From QWQI01 sp964608915 (GTDB lineage: Bacteria; Planctomycetota; Planctomycetia; Isosphaerales; Isosphaeraceae): 64,000 nt of DNA. The stretch lies in the NCBI GenBank assembly GCA_964608915.1, contig CAZSQA010000017.1, positions 1 through 64,000 on the forward strand, written 5' to 3'. Below are positions 7,880-16,921 of this stretch, in pieces. Both the position numbers and the translations under genes were made by a program. How positions within the stretch are numbered: the stretch's first letter is position 1; each line of letters opens with the position of its first letter. A model generated the notes under the pieces. That model ran no database searches. It saw nothing but the letters and a program-made list of their open reading frames with translations, and was not told the origin of the DNA.

Positions 7880-9097
7880 ATGCCCCCCAGCCTCCAGGAC
7901 CTTGTCAGCGACCTCAAAGAGAAAAACGGCACGAAGATCGTCATGCTCGTCGCCGATGGCCTTGGGGGCCTGCCCATCACACCGGGCGGCAAAACCGAGC
8001 TGGAGACGGCCAAATCTCCGAACCTGGACAAGCTGGCGGCCGAAGGCACGACGGGCCAGCACCTGCCTGTCGCCTCCGGCATCACTAACGGCTCCGGGCC
8101 CGGCCACCTTGCCCTTTTCGGCTACGACCCCCTCCAGTTCCAGATCGGCCGCGGCGTGCTCGAAGCACTCGGAATCGGTGTCGAAGTCGGCGACCGTGAC
8201 GTCGCTATCCGCGGCAATTTCTGCACCGTCGACGCCGAAGGCAAGGTCACTGACCGCCGCGCCGGGCGGATCGCCAGCGAAATCGGCGCGAAACTCGCCC
8301 AGAAACTCCACGACAACGTCAAAATCGACGGCGTCGAAGTCCTCGTCAAACCCGTGAAGGAATATCGGCTCGTCGTCCGCTTCCGTGGCGATGGCCTGGG
8401 CGACGATGTCGCCGACACCGACCCGCTCTCCACGGGCCTGAAGACTCTCCAACCCAAAGCCGGCAGCCCAGGTTCCGAAAAGACCGCGAAAGTCGCCGCC
8501 GAATTCCTCCGCCAGGCGAAGGAGATCCTCAAGGACGACGCCCCGGCCAACTTCCTCATGATGCGTGGCTTCGCCAAGTTTCCCGATATCAAGACCATGG
8601 AACAGGTCTATGGCCTGAAGTCCGTCGCCATCGCGGTTTACCCGATGTACCGAGGCCTCGCCAAGCTTGTGGGCATGGACGTCGTCGACCCCGGGCAGAC
8701 GTTCGCGGATCAAGTCGAAACCGCTCGTAAACTCTGGGACAAGTACGACTTCTTCTTCCTCCACTACAAATACACCGACAGCACTGGCGAAGACGGCAAC
8801 TTCCCCAAAAAGGTCGAAGTCATCGAAGCCCTCGATGCCGAGCTGCCGAAGCTCATGGCCCTGAACCCCGACGTGCTCATCGTCACCGGCGACCACAGCA
8901 CCCCGTCTCGGCTCAAGAGCCACAGCTGGCACCCGGTTCCGCTGCTCATCAACGCGCCAGCGACCTCCCGTCCCGACGACGTCACCACCTTCGGCGAACG
9001 CGCCGTCGCCCACGGTGGCCTGGGCACGATCAAGGCGATCGAAATCATGCCCCTGGCCATGGCCCATGCCCTGCGGCTCCAGAAGTTCGGAGCCTGA
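7880..9097 (+). CDS. apgM: 2,3-bisphosphoglycerate-independent phosphoglycerate mutase
   Basis: 405-residue archaeal-type cofactor-independent phosphoglycerate mutase, which interconverts 3- and 2-phosphoglycerate in glycolysis and gluconeogenesis (cytoplasm). Alkaline-phosphatase-superfamily metal sites are visible: VADGLGGLP near residue 25, TNGSGPGHLALFGYDP, HYKYTDSTGEDGN, and TGDHSTPS followed by SHSWHPVPLL near the C-terminus. The longer reading from 7787 lacks homology; the ATG at 7880 has AAGGA about 10 bases upstream. The rluE-like gene follows on the same strand about 90 bases downstream. Confidence 0.93.
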   Translation: MPPSLQDLVSDLKEKNGTKIVMLVADGLGGLPITPGGKTELETAKSPNLDKLAAEGTTGQHLPVASGITNGSGPGHLALFGYDPLQFQIGRGVLEALGIGVEVGDRDVAIRGNFCTVDAEGKVTDRRAGRIASEIGAKLAQKLHDNVKIDGVEVLVKPVKEYRLVVRFRGDGLGDDVADTDPLSTGLKTLQPKAGSPGSEKTAKVAAEFLRQAKEILKDDAPANFLMMRGFAKFPDIKTMEQVYGLKSVAIAVYPMYRGLAKLVGMDVVDPGQTFADQVETARKLWDKYDFFFLHYKYTDSTGEDGNFPKKVEVIEALDAELPKLMALNPDVLIVTGDHSTPSRLKSHSWHPVPLLINAPATSRPDDVTTFGERAVAHGGLGTIKAIEIMPLAMAHALRLQKFGA

Positions 9098-9190
9098 CCC
9101 GGCCCCGTGCCAACGAGCCGGAACAGTAAGCGACGGAGAGACTTCCGAACCGCCGTCCCTCGGCTCACCGGTCCCGGCCAGGGTCGAAAC

Positions 9191-9862
9191 ATGCCACGGT
9201 TTCCCAACAAACCCAAATCCCGAACCCCCCGGCCTGGTCCGTCTTACGGACCAGGCCGGGGTCGATTACGTCGCCCCTCCGCGCCCGGTCGTTCACCGAA
9301 ACGTTACGTGCTTTTGAACAAACCGTTCGGGGTACTCACGAGATTCACGGATCCCCAAGGCAGGCCGACACTTGCGGACTACGTCGACATACCCGGCATC
9401 TATCCCGTAGGCCGCCTGGACTTCGACAGCGAAGGCCTGCTTCTGCTGACGGATGACGGCCCCCTGGCCCATCGCCTGACCGACCCCCGCTTCGAGCATT
9501 CGAAGACCTATCTTGTTCAGGTGGAACGCATTCCGACCGAGGACGATCTCGACGTCTTGCGCCGTGGCGTGACGCTTTCGGACGGCCCCTGCAAGCCCGC
9601 CGAAGTCGTGCTTCTGGATTCTCCGCCCCCAATCTGGGAACGCCCCGTGCCGATCCGTTTCCGGAAAAATGTCCCGACGTCCTGGCTTCGTCTGACGATT
9701 CGTGAAGGCCGGAATCGACAGGTGCGCCGGATGACCGCCGCGATCGGCTTTCCCTGTTTGCGTCTGGTACGGGAGTCGATCGGATCGTTGCCCCTGGGCG
9801 AGCTTGCCCCTGGCCAGTGGCGGGAATTGACGTCCGAAGACCGTGAGAGACTGGGTTTGTGA
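9191..9862 (+). CDS. rluE: RsuA/RluE-family pseudouridine synthase
   Basis: 223-residue enzyme that isomerises a uridine in rRNA. The N-terminal 35 residues are Pro/Arg-rich and probably disordered; there is no S4 domain. The catalytic domain starts at RYVLLNKPFGVLTRFTD and contains the signature GRLDFDSEGLLLLTDDG with the catalytic Asp. Later motifs are PTSWLRLTIREGRNRQVRRM and GFPCLRLVR. Sequence order and lack of S4 fit RluE (23S rRNA U2457 in E. coli) best, but the exact target is inferred. ATG 9191 is chosen over an upstream GTG at 9107, whose extra residues are unsupported. Confidence 0.88.
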   Translation: MPRFPNKPKSRTPRPGPSYGPGRGRLRRPSAPGRSPKRYVLLNKPFGVLTRFTDPQGRPTLADYVDIPGIYPVGRLDFDSEGLLLLTDDGPLAHRLTDPRFEHSKTYLVQVERIPTEDDLDVLRRGVTLSDGPCKPAEVVLLDSPPPIWERPVPIRFRKNVPTSWLRLTIREGRNRQVRRMTAAIGFPCLRLVRESIGSLPLGELAPGQWRELTSEDRERLGL

Positions 9863-10282
9863 CGATCCGGAAAATGGATGCAATCACTTTTTTTCGAAAA
9901 TTTCCGATTCTTATTTAGACATATCGGCAAGCATTCGATAACTATTGAAGCATCTTGATTTACGTTGCTTTTATCGCTTATTTTCGAACGTTCCGAAAGC
10001 ACCGAAATCATGCCTGTCAAACGGGAAATGACCGATCCGCCGAGTTCTGGGGGCTTGACCTTCGGGTATGAATCGTGTCTTATAGAAATAGTCTACCCAA
10101 AGCAAATGACCGGAAGGTGCATCGAATCGCCGAATGACGAATGTCACGGATGTTCCCTGACGTTCGTATTCCTTTCGATAGCATCGTTTCCCCGTACTCT
10201 TCATCGATGATCGTCATCGACGGGCAACGTATCGGCACGGAAACGACGGTCCGGTAATCACAGCTTCGAGAGATCGATCTCA
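9863..10282. other. AT-richer intergenic region
   Basis: 420 bases, with 9885-9970 clearly more AT-rich than the surroundings (runs such as ttttttcgaaaatttcc). It probably holds the promoter for the small lipoprotein and DUF1559 genes. I found no convincing hairpin-plus-T-tract or RNA gene. Confidence 0.45.
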
Positions 10283-10504
10283 ATGTTTTCCAGCCTTCGC
10301 AAGACCGTGGCAATCGTTCCGACCGTGTTCGCCCTGACCCTGTCGTTCGCCGGAATCGGCTGTGGCGGTGGCGGTTCGACCCCTGCTCCCGCACCGGCCG
10401 CAGGTGACTCGAAACCCAAGGCTCCCCCCGTCAAGGGCAAGGACGGCCGCAAAATCGAGAGCGAAGAAAACACGCCGAAGCGGCTTCAAGGCCGCGACAA
10501 CTGA
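10283..10504 (+). CDS. Small putative lipoprotein
   Basis: 73 residues: a basic start, a hydrophobic signal (TVAIVPTVFALTLSFAGIG) and a Cys at residue 27 followed by Gly-rich, then Pro/Ala- and Lys-rich low-complexity sequence. The lipobox (GIGC) is imperfect at the -3 position. Small lipoproteins of this make-up often sit directly before DUF1559 genes in planctomycetes, as here (112 bases). The function is unknown; a periplasmic partner of the prepilin-like protein is a guess. Confidence 0.72.
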   Translation: MFSSLRKTVAIVPTVFALTLSFAGIGCGGGGSTPAPAPAAGDSKPKAPPVKGKDGRKIESEENTPKRLQGRDN

Positions 10505-10616
10505 TTCACGAACGCCCGCTCGAGCCCGCGCGCCGGAAGCGATCCGGCCGGGCTCGGCCCGAGTTCTCCCCGTGCACCCGTTTCCCCTGTTCCGTCCGTC
10601 GAAAAGGAGTCTTTGA

Positions 10617-11669
10617 ATGGTCAAACCTGTCTCCCGCAAGCGCTCAGCCTTCACGCTCATCGAGCTTCTGGTGGTGATCGCCATCATCGCCGTCCTCATT
10701 TCTCTGTTGCTCCCTGCCGTTCAGTCGGCACGTGAAGCCGCCCGTCGCGCCCAATGCGTCAACAACCTGAAGCAACTCGGTCTCGCCGCCCACAACTACG
10801 AAAGCGCCATCGGCAGCTTCCCGATGGGCGACCACCCGGGCCGCAATTATAACGGAAATCTGATTCGTCAGAACTTCGGCCAGTGGGTCGCTCTCTCGCA
10901 ATTCATCGAGCAGGGCAACGTCTACAACATGATCAACACCCAGCTCATGATGTACCTCGCCCCGAATTCGACGGCTTCCGGCATCGGCCTGTCCACCCTG
11001 TGGTGCCCCTCGGACGGCGACATCGTCTCCACCCGTTATCCCGGTCAAGCCGGCGACGGCTGGGACGACTCCCCGATGCCGATGCGCTACAGCTCGTACG
11101 CCGGCAACGGTGGCCCTCACCCGGTTCACACCTGGAACTCCACGACGGCCAACCCGCCCCAACCGTGGAACCTGGGCATGTTCTACCACATCGGCGGCCG
11201 CGGCGCCGGCTTCGCTGATCAGGCTCCTGTCCGGATTCAGCAAATCTCCGACGGCACCTCGAACACCATGATGTTCATCGAATCGTCCTACACCAAGGCC
11301 GCTCAAATCGACCGTGCCAACGGTGGTGACGGCTTCGGCCCCAAGTGGTGGACCTCGGCCGACTACGGTGACGGCGTCATCGGTACCGGCTTCGCCCCCA
11401 ACTACTTCAAGGGCACCAACGCTGGCGCCAACCGCTACTGCCGCGGCAGCAACTTCACCATGACCGCCAACAGCTTCCACCCTGGTGGCGTCAACGTCGG
11501 CTTCGCCGATGGCTCGGTCAAGTTCATCAAAGACACCATCCAGAGCTGGGGCCCCACCTCGTTCCAGTGCTCGGGTCAAGCCTATGCCGGTATCACGGCT
11601 CAGCGTGGCGTGTGGCAATCGCTTTCCACCATCGGTGGTGGCGAAGTGATCTCGGCCGACGCCTATTGA
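10617..11669 (+). CDS. DUF1559 prepilin-like protein
   Basis: 350-residue protein of the large planctomycete DUF1559 family. It has a type IV pilin/pseudopilin N-terminus: basic leader, prepilin peptidase and methylation site FTLIELLVVIAIIAVL, and a 25-residue hydrophobic helix. The DUF1559 start motif LPAVQSAREAARRAQC-NNLKQLGLA follows. The C-terminal HPGGVN-GFADGSVKFI element is the family's 'H-x-G-G' signature. Members are presumed surface or type II-secretion-related structural proteins. AAGGAG lies about 9 bases before the ATG, and a strong intrinsic terminator follows at 11727. Confidence 0.95.
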   Translation: MVKPVSRKRSAFTLIELLVVIAIIAVLISLLLPAVQSAREAARRAQCVNNLKQLGLAAHNYESAIGSFPMGDHPGRNYNGNLIRQNFGQWVALSQFIEQGNVYNMINTQLMMYLAPNSTASGIGLSTLWCPSDGDIVSTRYPGQAGDGWDDSPMPMRYSSYAGNGGPHPVHTWNSTTANPPQPWNLGMFYHIGGRGAGFADQAPVRIQQISDGTSNTMMFIESSYTKAAQIDRANGGDGFGPKWWTSADYGDGVIGTGFAPNYFKGTNAGANRYCRGSNFTMTANSFHPGGVNVGFADGSVKFIKDTIQSWGPTSFQCSGQAYAGITAQRGVWQSLSTIGGGEVISADAY

Positions 11670-11726
11670 TCAGCCGGTCATCGCGAAGTCGCGAAATCGA
11701 CCGGTCCGACTTCTTTCGACTTGACG

Positions 11727-11757
11727 AAACGCCAGAGCTCCGGCTCTGGCGTTTTTT
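11727..11757 (+). terminator. Intrinsic terminator of the DUF1559 gene
   Basis: Perfect 12-bp stem AAACGCCAGAGC / GCTCTGGCGTTT with loop TCCG, followed by T residues. Confidence 0.92.
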
Positions 11758-11789
11758 AATTGGCGGCAAAGCCGGCTGGATCCGTAAAG

Positions 11790-11899
11790 CCCGGGACCCC
11801 CGAGCTCCAGCTCGGGATTCTCTTTCTCGTCGTTCGTATCGAACATTTGCATTCGAAAAATACGAAAAATTCCCGAGCTGGAGCTCGGGGGTCCCCGGG
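11790..11899. repeat. Long inverted repeat with nested palindromes
   Basis: Two arms of about 30 bases, at 11790-11819 and 11868-11899, are near-perfect reverse complements (one or two single-base indels) around an AT-richer 48-base centre. Each arm contains its own palindrome, CCCGAGCT-CC-AGCTCGGG, so the RNA or single strand could fold as one long hairpin or as two short ones. There is no transposase and no target duplication that I can see. Comparable GAGCTCCAGCTC units occur in other planctomycetes, so this is probably an interspersed REP/MITE-like element. Confidence 0.8.
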
Positions 11900-12181
11900 G
11901 CTTCGAAACTGCACAAGGATTCGTACCTCCGACCGTGATTGCCGAGCTGTCTTTTCAGGTTCCTCCACCCGATGCATGTCCAGGATTCCGTTCGAAAGTG
12001 GCATTATTTACGTAACCAGCAATTCACGCCCAGCTCCCGCGGAATCTCCGTGCCTCTCGCATCATTGTCGCTTCGGATCACGCACCCGCGACGATCGTAT
12101 ACATAGAACCGGAATTCCCGCGAATTCCACCTGACGGTCAGCATCCGATTTTTTCATTTCTTGCGACTGAGTTCACTCATC

Positions 12182-13618
12182 ATGGAACCCACCGAAGTCC
12201 TGCCCCGGCCCACGTGTCGCGCCGCGAATGCGATGAAGCACGGCTTCTGCGCCGTGAAGTACGTTTCCAGCATGATTTCCTCTCTGGCCGAACGGATTCG
12301 CCTGGAACTCATGCGCATCCACGAGCCCTGCACCGACGAGGAAATCGATACGATCGAAGACCTCGCACTCGCAAAAGCCCACCTCCAGCACGTCGAGTCG
12401 GGCTGGGACAAGACCTGCGCCGAAGACGCTTCGAAGGCCCGCGAACACTTTCAGCGGCAAGGCCAGGCCCAGTTCTGGGTGGACATCAATGCCTGGGTGA
12501 AAGCCCCCGCCATGCAGCTCGACACGTTCGGCGGCACTTTCCAGGGTGCCGCATGCCTCGTCCGTCTCTGGTCCGGCATCGTCGAACGGCTGGCCCCGGG
12601 CGGCCCCGGGCTCACGTTCGACCAGGCATCGAAGGCTGCCCTCGCCAAGGGCTCTTTGTGGGAAATCTCGCTGATGAACAACGAAGGAGCGTGGATCATG
12701 ACCCGATTCGTCCGCACGGCCATCGACCCGGCGGGCGAACTTCGAAACTGGATCGACCGATCGGGCGGAGCGACCGACCGGTCCCGCGCCGACTGGTATC
12801 TCGAACGCACGCCAGACAGGGCTGTCTGTCGCGCCGAACTCGCCGCGGAAGCAGCCCGCCAGCTCGAACACTGGACCATACGGCTCAATGAGTTACGCCT
12901 GGAATACGAAACGAGGTCGGAAGCCGCGGCGGAGAGTTTCATGGGAGTTCTGCCGGGCGACAGAACCCAGACCGAGAAGTTCCGCCTGCACCTTCGATAC
13001 CTCACCGCGGCACGAAATCAGGTCGAACGCGTTCATAAGCGGCTCGACGCTCTCAAGAAAGGCCGAAATCTGGCCACGCATCGCGCCGCCAGAAAATCGG
13101 GCAGAATCGATTCCGAGCCGCCCCCGGAGGCCCCGCCGACGGAGCACGAACCGGCCGCCCCGACGGAAAGCCCGGTCACTCCAGGCCCGATTCCAGTGCC
13201 GGCTCCGGCCACCGCGATTGCCCAATCGACGCTCGAATCCGAATCGAATCAAGCTACGGAAGCCACACAAGACGCCAACGCCGATTCCGATTCCGGCCAA
13301 ACCGAAACGGGTATCGAAACCTGTGCGAGAGACTCCGGGGCGATCGAAATTCCGGCGATTCAGCCATCGCTTGCGAAGCGGCAAGTCATCTCCGACCCGG
13401 ACTTGCTCAATCCCGGCGTTCCGCTGGCTGTGCGGATCGACAAACTGGCGAACATACTGGGAGTGACCTTCGAAGAAGCCTTCGAAATCGGCGACGAAGA
13501 TCACTTTTCGATGGATTTCGAAAGTTTCGCGACCCCGGCGGAACGCCAGGAATTCGAAGCATGGCGGAGACGAATGGAGCGTACGATCGCCGAAGATCAC
13601 GACGAAGATTATGGATAA
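12182..13618 (+). CDS. Uncharacterised 478-residue protein
   Basis: The N-terminus contains RAANAMKHGFCA (about residues 14-25), resembling the 'NAxxHGL' start of a loosely defined group of bacterial hypothetical proteins. Residues 30-290 are mostly helical and rich in Glu, Arg, Ala and Trp. Residues 300-390 form a Pro/Glu/Ser/Thr-rich linker, and the last 80 residues (from PSLAKRQVISDPDLLNP) are an acidic helical tail with FEEAFEIGDEDHF. No signal peptide, membrane segment or catalytic motif is visible. ATG 12182 is preferred to a TTG at 12161. I do not recognise a named function. Confidence 0.72.
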   Translation: MEPTEVLPRPTCRAANAMKHGFCAVKYVSSMISSLAERIRLELMRIHEPCTDEEIDTIEDLALAKAHLQHVESGWDKTCAEDASKAREHFQRQGQAQFWVDINAWVKAPAMQLDTFGGTFQGAACLVRLWSGIVERLAPGGPGLTFDQASKAALAKGSLWEISLMNNEGAWIMTRFVRTAIDPAGELRNWIDRSGGATDRSRADWYLERTPDRAVCRAELAAEAARQLEHWTIRLNELRLEYETRSEAAAESFMGVLPGDRTQTEKFRLHLRYLTAARNQVERVHKRLDALKKGRNLATHRAARKSGRIDSEPPPEAPPTEHEPAAPTESPVTPGPIPVPAPATAIAQSTLESESNQATEATQDANADSDSGQTETGIETCARDSGAIEIPAIQPSLAKRQVISDPDLLNPGVPLAVRIDKLANILGVTFEEAFEIGDEDHFSMDFESFATPAERQEFEAWRRRMERTIAEDHDEDYG

Positions 13619-13756
13619 GGACGTGTCATCAGGCCCGGAACGCATCGTCGACTCCGTTCTTTTTCCGCCTCAGGGCGGTTATGATGGTAATCGCACGATA
13701 ATCGAACGAGCGAACGGCCGGCCCGGACGGGGCCGGAGATCAAGGAAATCCGCGAA

Positions 13757-15313
13757 ATGGCATTGGCGAAAGTGGCGATCGTAGGTCGCCCGAACGTAGG
13801 CAAATCTTCGATTTTCAATTGGCTCGCCGAACGGCGGCTTTCCATCGTGGACGACATGGCCGGCGTTACGCGCGACCGGGTCACGACGCTGATCGAAGTC
13901 GAGGGCGGGAAGAAGCACGCCGACGACGTTTCCGGCGACTGGTTCTTCGAACTGATCGACACCGGCGGTATCGGGATGGTCGACCGCGACGACCTGGAAA
14001 CCGACGTCTACAAGCAGATCGACGTCGGTTTCGCCGAAGCCGATGTGCTGCTGTTCGTGGTCGATCTGAAGGACGGCATCCTGCCGCTGGACGAGCATGT
14101 CGCCGGCCGGCTGCGGACACTCGGCAAACCGGTGATTCTCGTCGCCAACAAGGCCGACAATCAGAACGAGGCAGACCGTGCCGGCGAGTTCATTCGCTTA
14201 GGCCTGGGTGAGCCCATCGTCGTGGGCGTGCTCCACAACCGCAACCGCCACGGCCTGCTGGACGCGATCCACGAAGTCATTCCTCCGGCCCTGCCGGAAG
14301 AGCGGCCGGCCGATGCCGCCATGAAGATCGCCGTCGTGGGCCGTCCCAATTCGGGCAAAAGCACGTTCATCAACACGCTTTTGCAGACGGAGCGCATGAT
14401 CGTCTCCGAGATCCCCGGCACCACGCGCGACAGTGTCGACGTCCGGTTCCAGCTCGACAATCTGGAATTCATGGCCATCGATACGGCAGGCATCAAACGC
14501 AAGGCCAAGGTGCGCGACTCGCTCGATTTTTACTCGATCCACCGGGCGGAACGGTCGATCCGCCGGGCCGACGTCGTCCTGCTGTTCCTGGACAGCATGC
14601 AGGAAGTCACCCGGCTGGACAAGCAGATCGCCGACACGATCCTCCAGGAAAGCAAGCCTTGCATTCTGGTGGCCAACAAATGGGATCTCATGCCCGTGGA
14701 TGCCCGGGCCGAATACATGGAGTATCTCCAGAACCAGTTCCGGGCCATGGCGTTCGTGCCCTTCGCCGTCGTCACGGGGCAATCCGGCCGAAACGTCAAA
14801 GCCCTGATTCACCTGGCCCGTAACCTGTTCAAGCAATCGCATCACCGTGTGAGCACGGGCAAGCTGAACCGGCTGATCCGCGAGATTTTCGACACGCACC
14901 CGCCAGCGATGCGGTCGAACCGGAACCCGAAGCTGTTCTTCGCCAGCCAGGTGGCCGTCGCCCCGCCGACGATCGCCCTGGTGGTGAACGATCCGAAACT
15001 GTTCGACCCGAATTACGTGCGGTATCTGCTGAATGCGATCCGCGAACGGGGCCTGTTTTTCGACATTCCGATGAAGATCGTCCTGCGCAAGCGCACGCCC
15101 GGCGACCCGACGAAGAAGGGCCAGGTCGAGGAAGACTTCACCGAAGATACCGTTTATGCCGACGACGAGTCGAAGGCGAATCCCGACTGGACCGAAATCG
15201 TGGTTTCGAACCGATCGACACGGCCAAGAAACGATGAAGACGAAGCCGCCTTCGTGGAACGCTGGCTTTCCCGCGAGAAATTCGGGGCCGACGACGAAGC
15301 CTTCGAAGAATGA
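13757..15313 (+). CDS. der: Ribosome biogenesis GTPase Der (EngA)
   Basis: 518-residue double-GTPase needed for 50S ribosomal subunit maturation. The first G domain has GRPNVGKSS (G1), GVTRDRV (G2), DTGG (G3) and NKAD (G4). The second begins near residue 192 with GRPNSGKST, then IPGTTRDSV, DTAGI and NKWD. A C-terminal KH-like domain follows (about 370-460), ending in an acidic tail. Between G2 and G3 of the first domain sits a short extra segment (EGGKKHADDVSGDW). The start is supported by AAGGA 10 bases before the ATG. The next gene is only about 110 bases downstream. Confidence 0.96.
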   Translation: MALAKVAIVGRPNVGKSSIFNWLAERRLSIVDDMAGVTRDRVTTLIEVEGGKKHADDVSGDWFFELIDTGGIGMVDRDDLETDVYKQIDVGFAEADVLLFVVDLKDGILPLDEHVAGRLRTLGKPVILVANKADNQNEADRAGEFIRLGLGEPIVVGVLHNRNRHGLLDAIHEVIPPALPEERPADAAMKIAVVGRPNSGKSTFINTLLQTERMIVSEIPGTTRDSVDVRFQLDNLEFMAIDTAGIKRKAKVRDSLDFYSIHRAERSIRRADVVLLFLDSMQEVTRLDKQIADTILQESKPCILVANKWDLMPVDARAEYMEYLQNQFRAMAFVPFAVVTGQSGRNVKALIHLARNLFKQSHHRVSTGKLNRLIREIFDTHPPAMRSNRNPKLFFASQVAVAPPTIALVVNDPKLFDPNYVRYLLNAIRERGLFFDIPMKIVLRKRTPGDPTKKGQVEEDFTEDTVYADDESKANPDWTEIVVSNRSTRPRNDEDEAAFVERWLSREKFGADDEAFEE

Positions 15314-15424
15314 CACTCGGGGCGTTTGATCAGGGCTGACTTTTCGGATAGCGTAACCGTCGAGCCAAGATCGCCTGGGCGATCAGGACATTCCGAGAGA
15401 TTCACGACCGCCGGAGAACGACGC

Positions 15425-16348
15425 ATGGCCTTTTCTAGAAGATCCTTTCTGAGCCGGTCCGCATTCGGTCTCGCGGCCCCCGCGCTGCTCGCCCGCGGCG
15501 TTCAGGCCATCGACCCGATCGCTCGCACCCGGCCCAGCCACCTGAAGCTCTCCATCGCGGCTTATTCGTACCGCCAGTTCCTGCAGGGCGAGAAGAAGTC
15601 GATGGACCTGCTCGACTTCGCCGGCCTGGCCGCCGACATGGGCCTGGACGCGATCGAACCGACTTCCTACTACTTCCCCGTCGACGCCCCGATCGATTAC
15701 TTCCAAAAGCTCCAGCGGCATGCGTTCCTACTCGGCCTGGACATCTCCGGCACAGCCATCGGCAACAACTTCTGTCTGCCGCCCGGACCGGACCGGGACA
15801 AAACCCTCAAGCTGACCCGCGACTGGATCGACCGCGCGGCGGCCATGCAGGCCCCGGTGATCCGGATCTTCGCCGGCAACGTGCCGAAGGGCGACAAGGA
15901 AGAAGTGGCCGTCGAACGAACGATCGAGGGGATTAAGCAGTCTTGTGAATATGCCGGCACGAAGGGCGTCGTCCTGGCCCTGGAAAATCACGGCGGCATC
16001 ACGGCCGAAGCCGACCAGTTGCTGAAGCTCGTCAAGGCCGTCGATTCGCCCTGGTTCGGCGTCAATCTGGACACCGGCAACTTCCGCACGGCGGATCCTT
16101 ATGGCGATCTCGAAAAGCTCGCCCCTTACGCCGTGAACGTGCAGGTCAAAACCGAAATTCAGCGCAAGGGTCAGCCGAAGAAAGAGCCGGCCGACCTCGC
16201 GAAGCTCGTGGAGATGCTCAAACGGGTGCGTTATTCAGGTTATGTCGTGCTGGAATACGAAGCCCCGGAAGACCCCTTCAAGGCGATCCCGGAACATGTC
16301 AAAATGCTCAGGCATCTTATCGAAAGGCCACCCGTCTCGACCACGTGA
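15425..16348 (+). CDS. Tat-exported sugar phosphate isomerase/epimerase-like protein
   Basis: 307 residues. The N-terminus SRRSFLSRSAFGLAAPALLARG is a twin-arginine signal. The rest matches the xylose-isomerase-like TIM barrel (AP endonuclease family 2 fold). Supporting segments are KLSIAAYSYRQF, GLDAIEPTSYY, VIRIFAGNVP, VVLALENHGG (metal-ligand Glu), VNLDTGNF (ligand Asp/His region), VQVKTEIQ and VVLEYEAPEDP. Such exported barrels are very common in planctomycetes and are presumed to act on periplasmic sugars; the substrate cannot be read. ATG 15425 is chosen because the Tat motif begins immediately after it. Confidence 0.85.
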   Translation: MAFSRRSFLSRSAFGLAAPALLARGVQAIDPIARTRPSHLKLSIAAYSYRQFLQGEKKSMDLLDFAGLAADMGLDAIEPTSYYFPVDAPIDYFQKLQRHAFLLGLDISGTAIGNNFCLPPGPDRDKTLKLTRDWIDRAAAMQAPVIRIFAGNVPKGDKEEVAVERTIEGIKQSCEYAGTKGVVLALENHGGITAEADQLLKLVKAVDSPWFGVNLDTGNFRTADPYGDLEKLAPYAVNVQVKTEIQRKGQPKKEPADLAKLVEMLKRVRYSGYVVLEYEAPEDPFKAIPEHVKMLRHLIERPPVSTT

Positions 16349-16367
16349 CTCCTTTCAGGCCGCTGTC

Positions 16368-16790
16368 TCATTCGCCGATGACTTTCACCAGCACGCGTTT
16401 GGGCCGGCGGCCGTCGAATTCTCCGTAAAAAATCTGCTCCCAGGGGCCGAAGTCAAGCTTGCCCTTCGTGACGGCCACGACGACCTCCCGGCCCATGATC
16501 TGCCGCTTCATGTGGGCGTCGGCGTTATCCTCGCCCGTGCGGTTATGGGCATAGCGGGCGGGCGAAGCGTCGAACGGGGCAAGCCCTTCGAGCCATTTCT
16601 TATAGTCCTCGTGCAGGCCCGGCTCGTCGTCGTTGATGAATACCGAAGCTGTGATGTGCATGGCGTTGACGAGCACCAGTCCTTCCAGGATGCCGCTGTT
16701 TCGGACGATCTCCTCGACCCTGGGCGTGATGTTCAGGAAGCCCATCCGGGCGGACAGGTTCAAAACGAGATGCTCGGTCAAGGATTTCAT
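16368..16790 (-). CDS. yjbQ: YjbQ family protein (UPF0047)
   Basis: 140-residue single-domain protein of the YjbQ/UPF0047 family, annotated in many genomes as 'secondary thiamine-phosphate synthase'. The visible signature is the C-terminal QIFYGEFDGRRPKRVLV with an earlier HITASVFINDDEPGL and RYAHN---DNADAHMK segment, whose His/Asp/Glu residues form a metal-like site. The thiamine activity was shown by complementation and the true role is unsettled. It has no positional link with thiC, 11 kb away. It ends 20 bases from the convergent TIM-barrel gene. Confidence 0.88.
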   Translation of the reverse strand: MKSLTEHLVLNLSARMGFLNITPRVEEIVRNSGILEGLVLVNAMHITASVFINDDEPGLHEDYKKWLEGLAPFDASPARYAHNRTGEDNADAHMKRQIMGREVVVAVTKGKLDFGPWEQIFYGEFDGRRPKRVLVKVIGE

Positions 16791-16830
16791 GATTCGTCAG
16801 TTCCGAAACGGCATTCCGGGCGATAGTGAA

Positions 16831-16857
16831 GAAGCGAACCGTTGACCGGTTCGCTTC
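16831..16857. repeat. Intergenic hairpin
   Basis: Perfect 11-bp inverted repeat GAAGCGAACCG / CGGTTCGCTTC with loop TTGAC, between two minus-strand genes. No T tract follows on either strand, so it is more likely a stability or processing hairpin than an intrinsic terminator. Confidence 0.6.
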
Positions 16858-16921
16858 GACAAGTTGTCAGAGATTCTGATCGATCGATCCGAACACGTTC
16901 GAAGAATTCGGATCGAATGAC

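Larger units (their letters stand above)
11670..12181. other. Intergenic region with terminator and long inverted repeat
   Basis: 512 bases. It contains the DUF1559 terminator (11727-11757) and a 110-base inverted repeat (11790-11899). From 11900 to 12181 no gene, RNA or clear promoter was recognised. Confidence 0.7.

Noticed and set aside
11790..11899. Insertion sequence
   Set aside because: There is no transposase frame; the element is only a folded inverted repeat.
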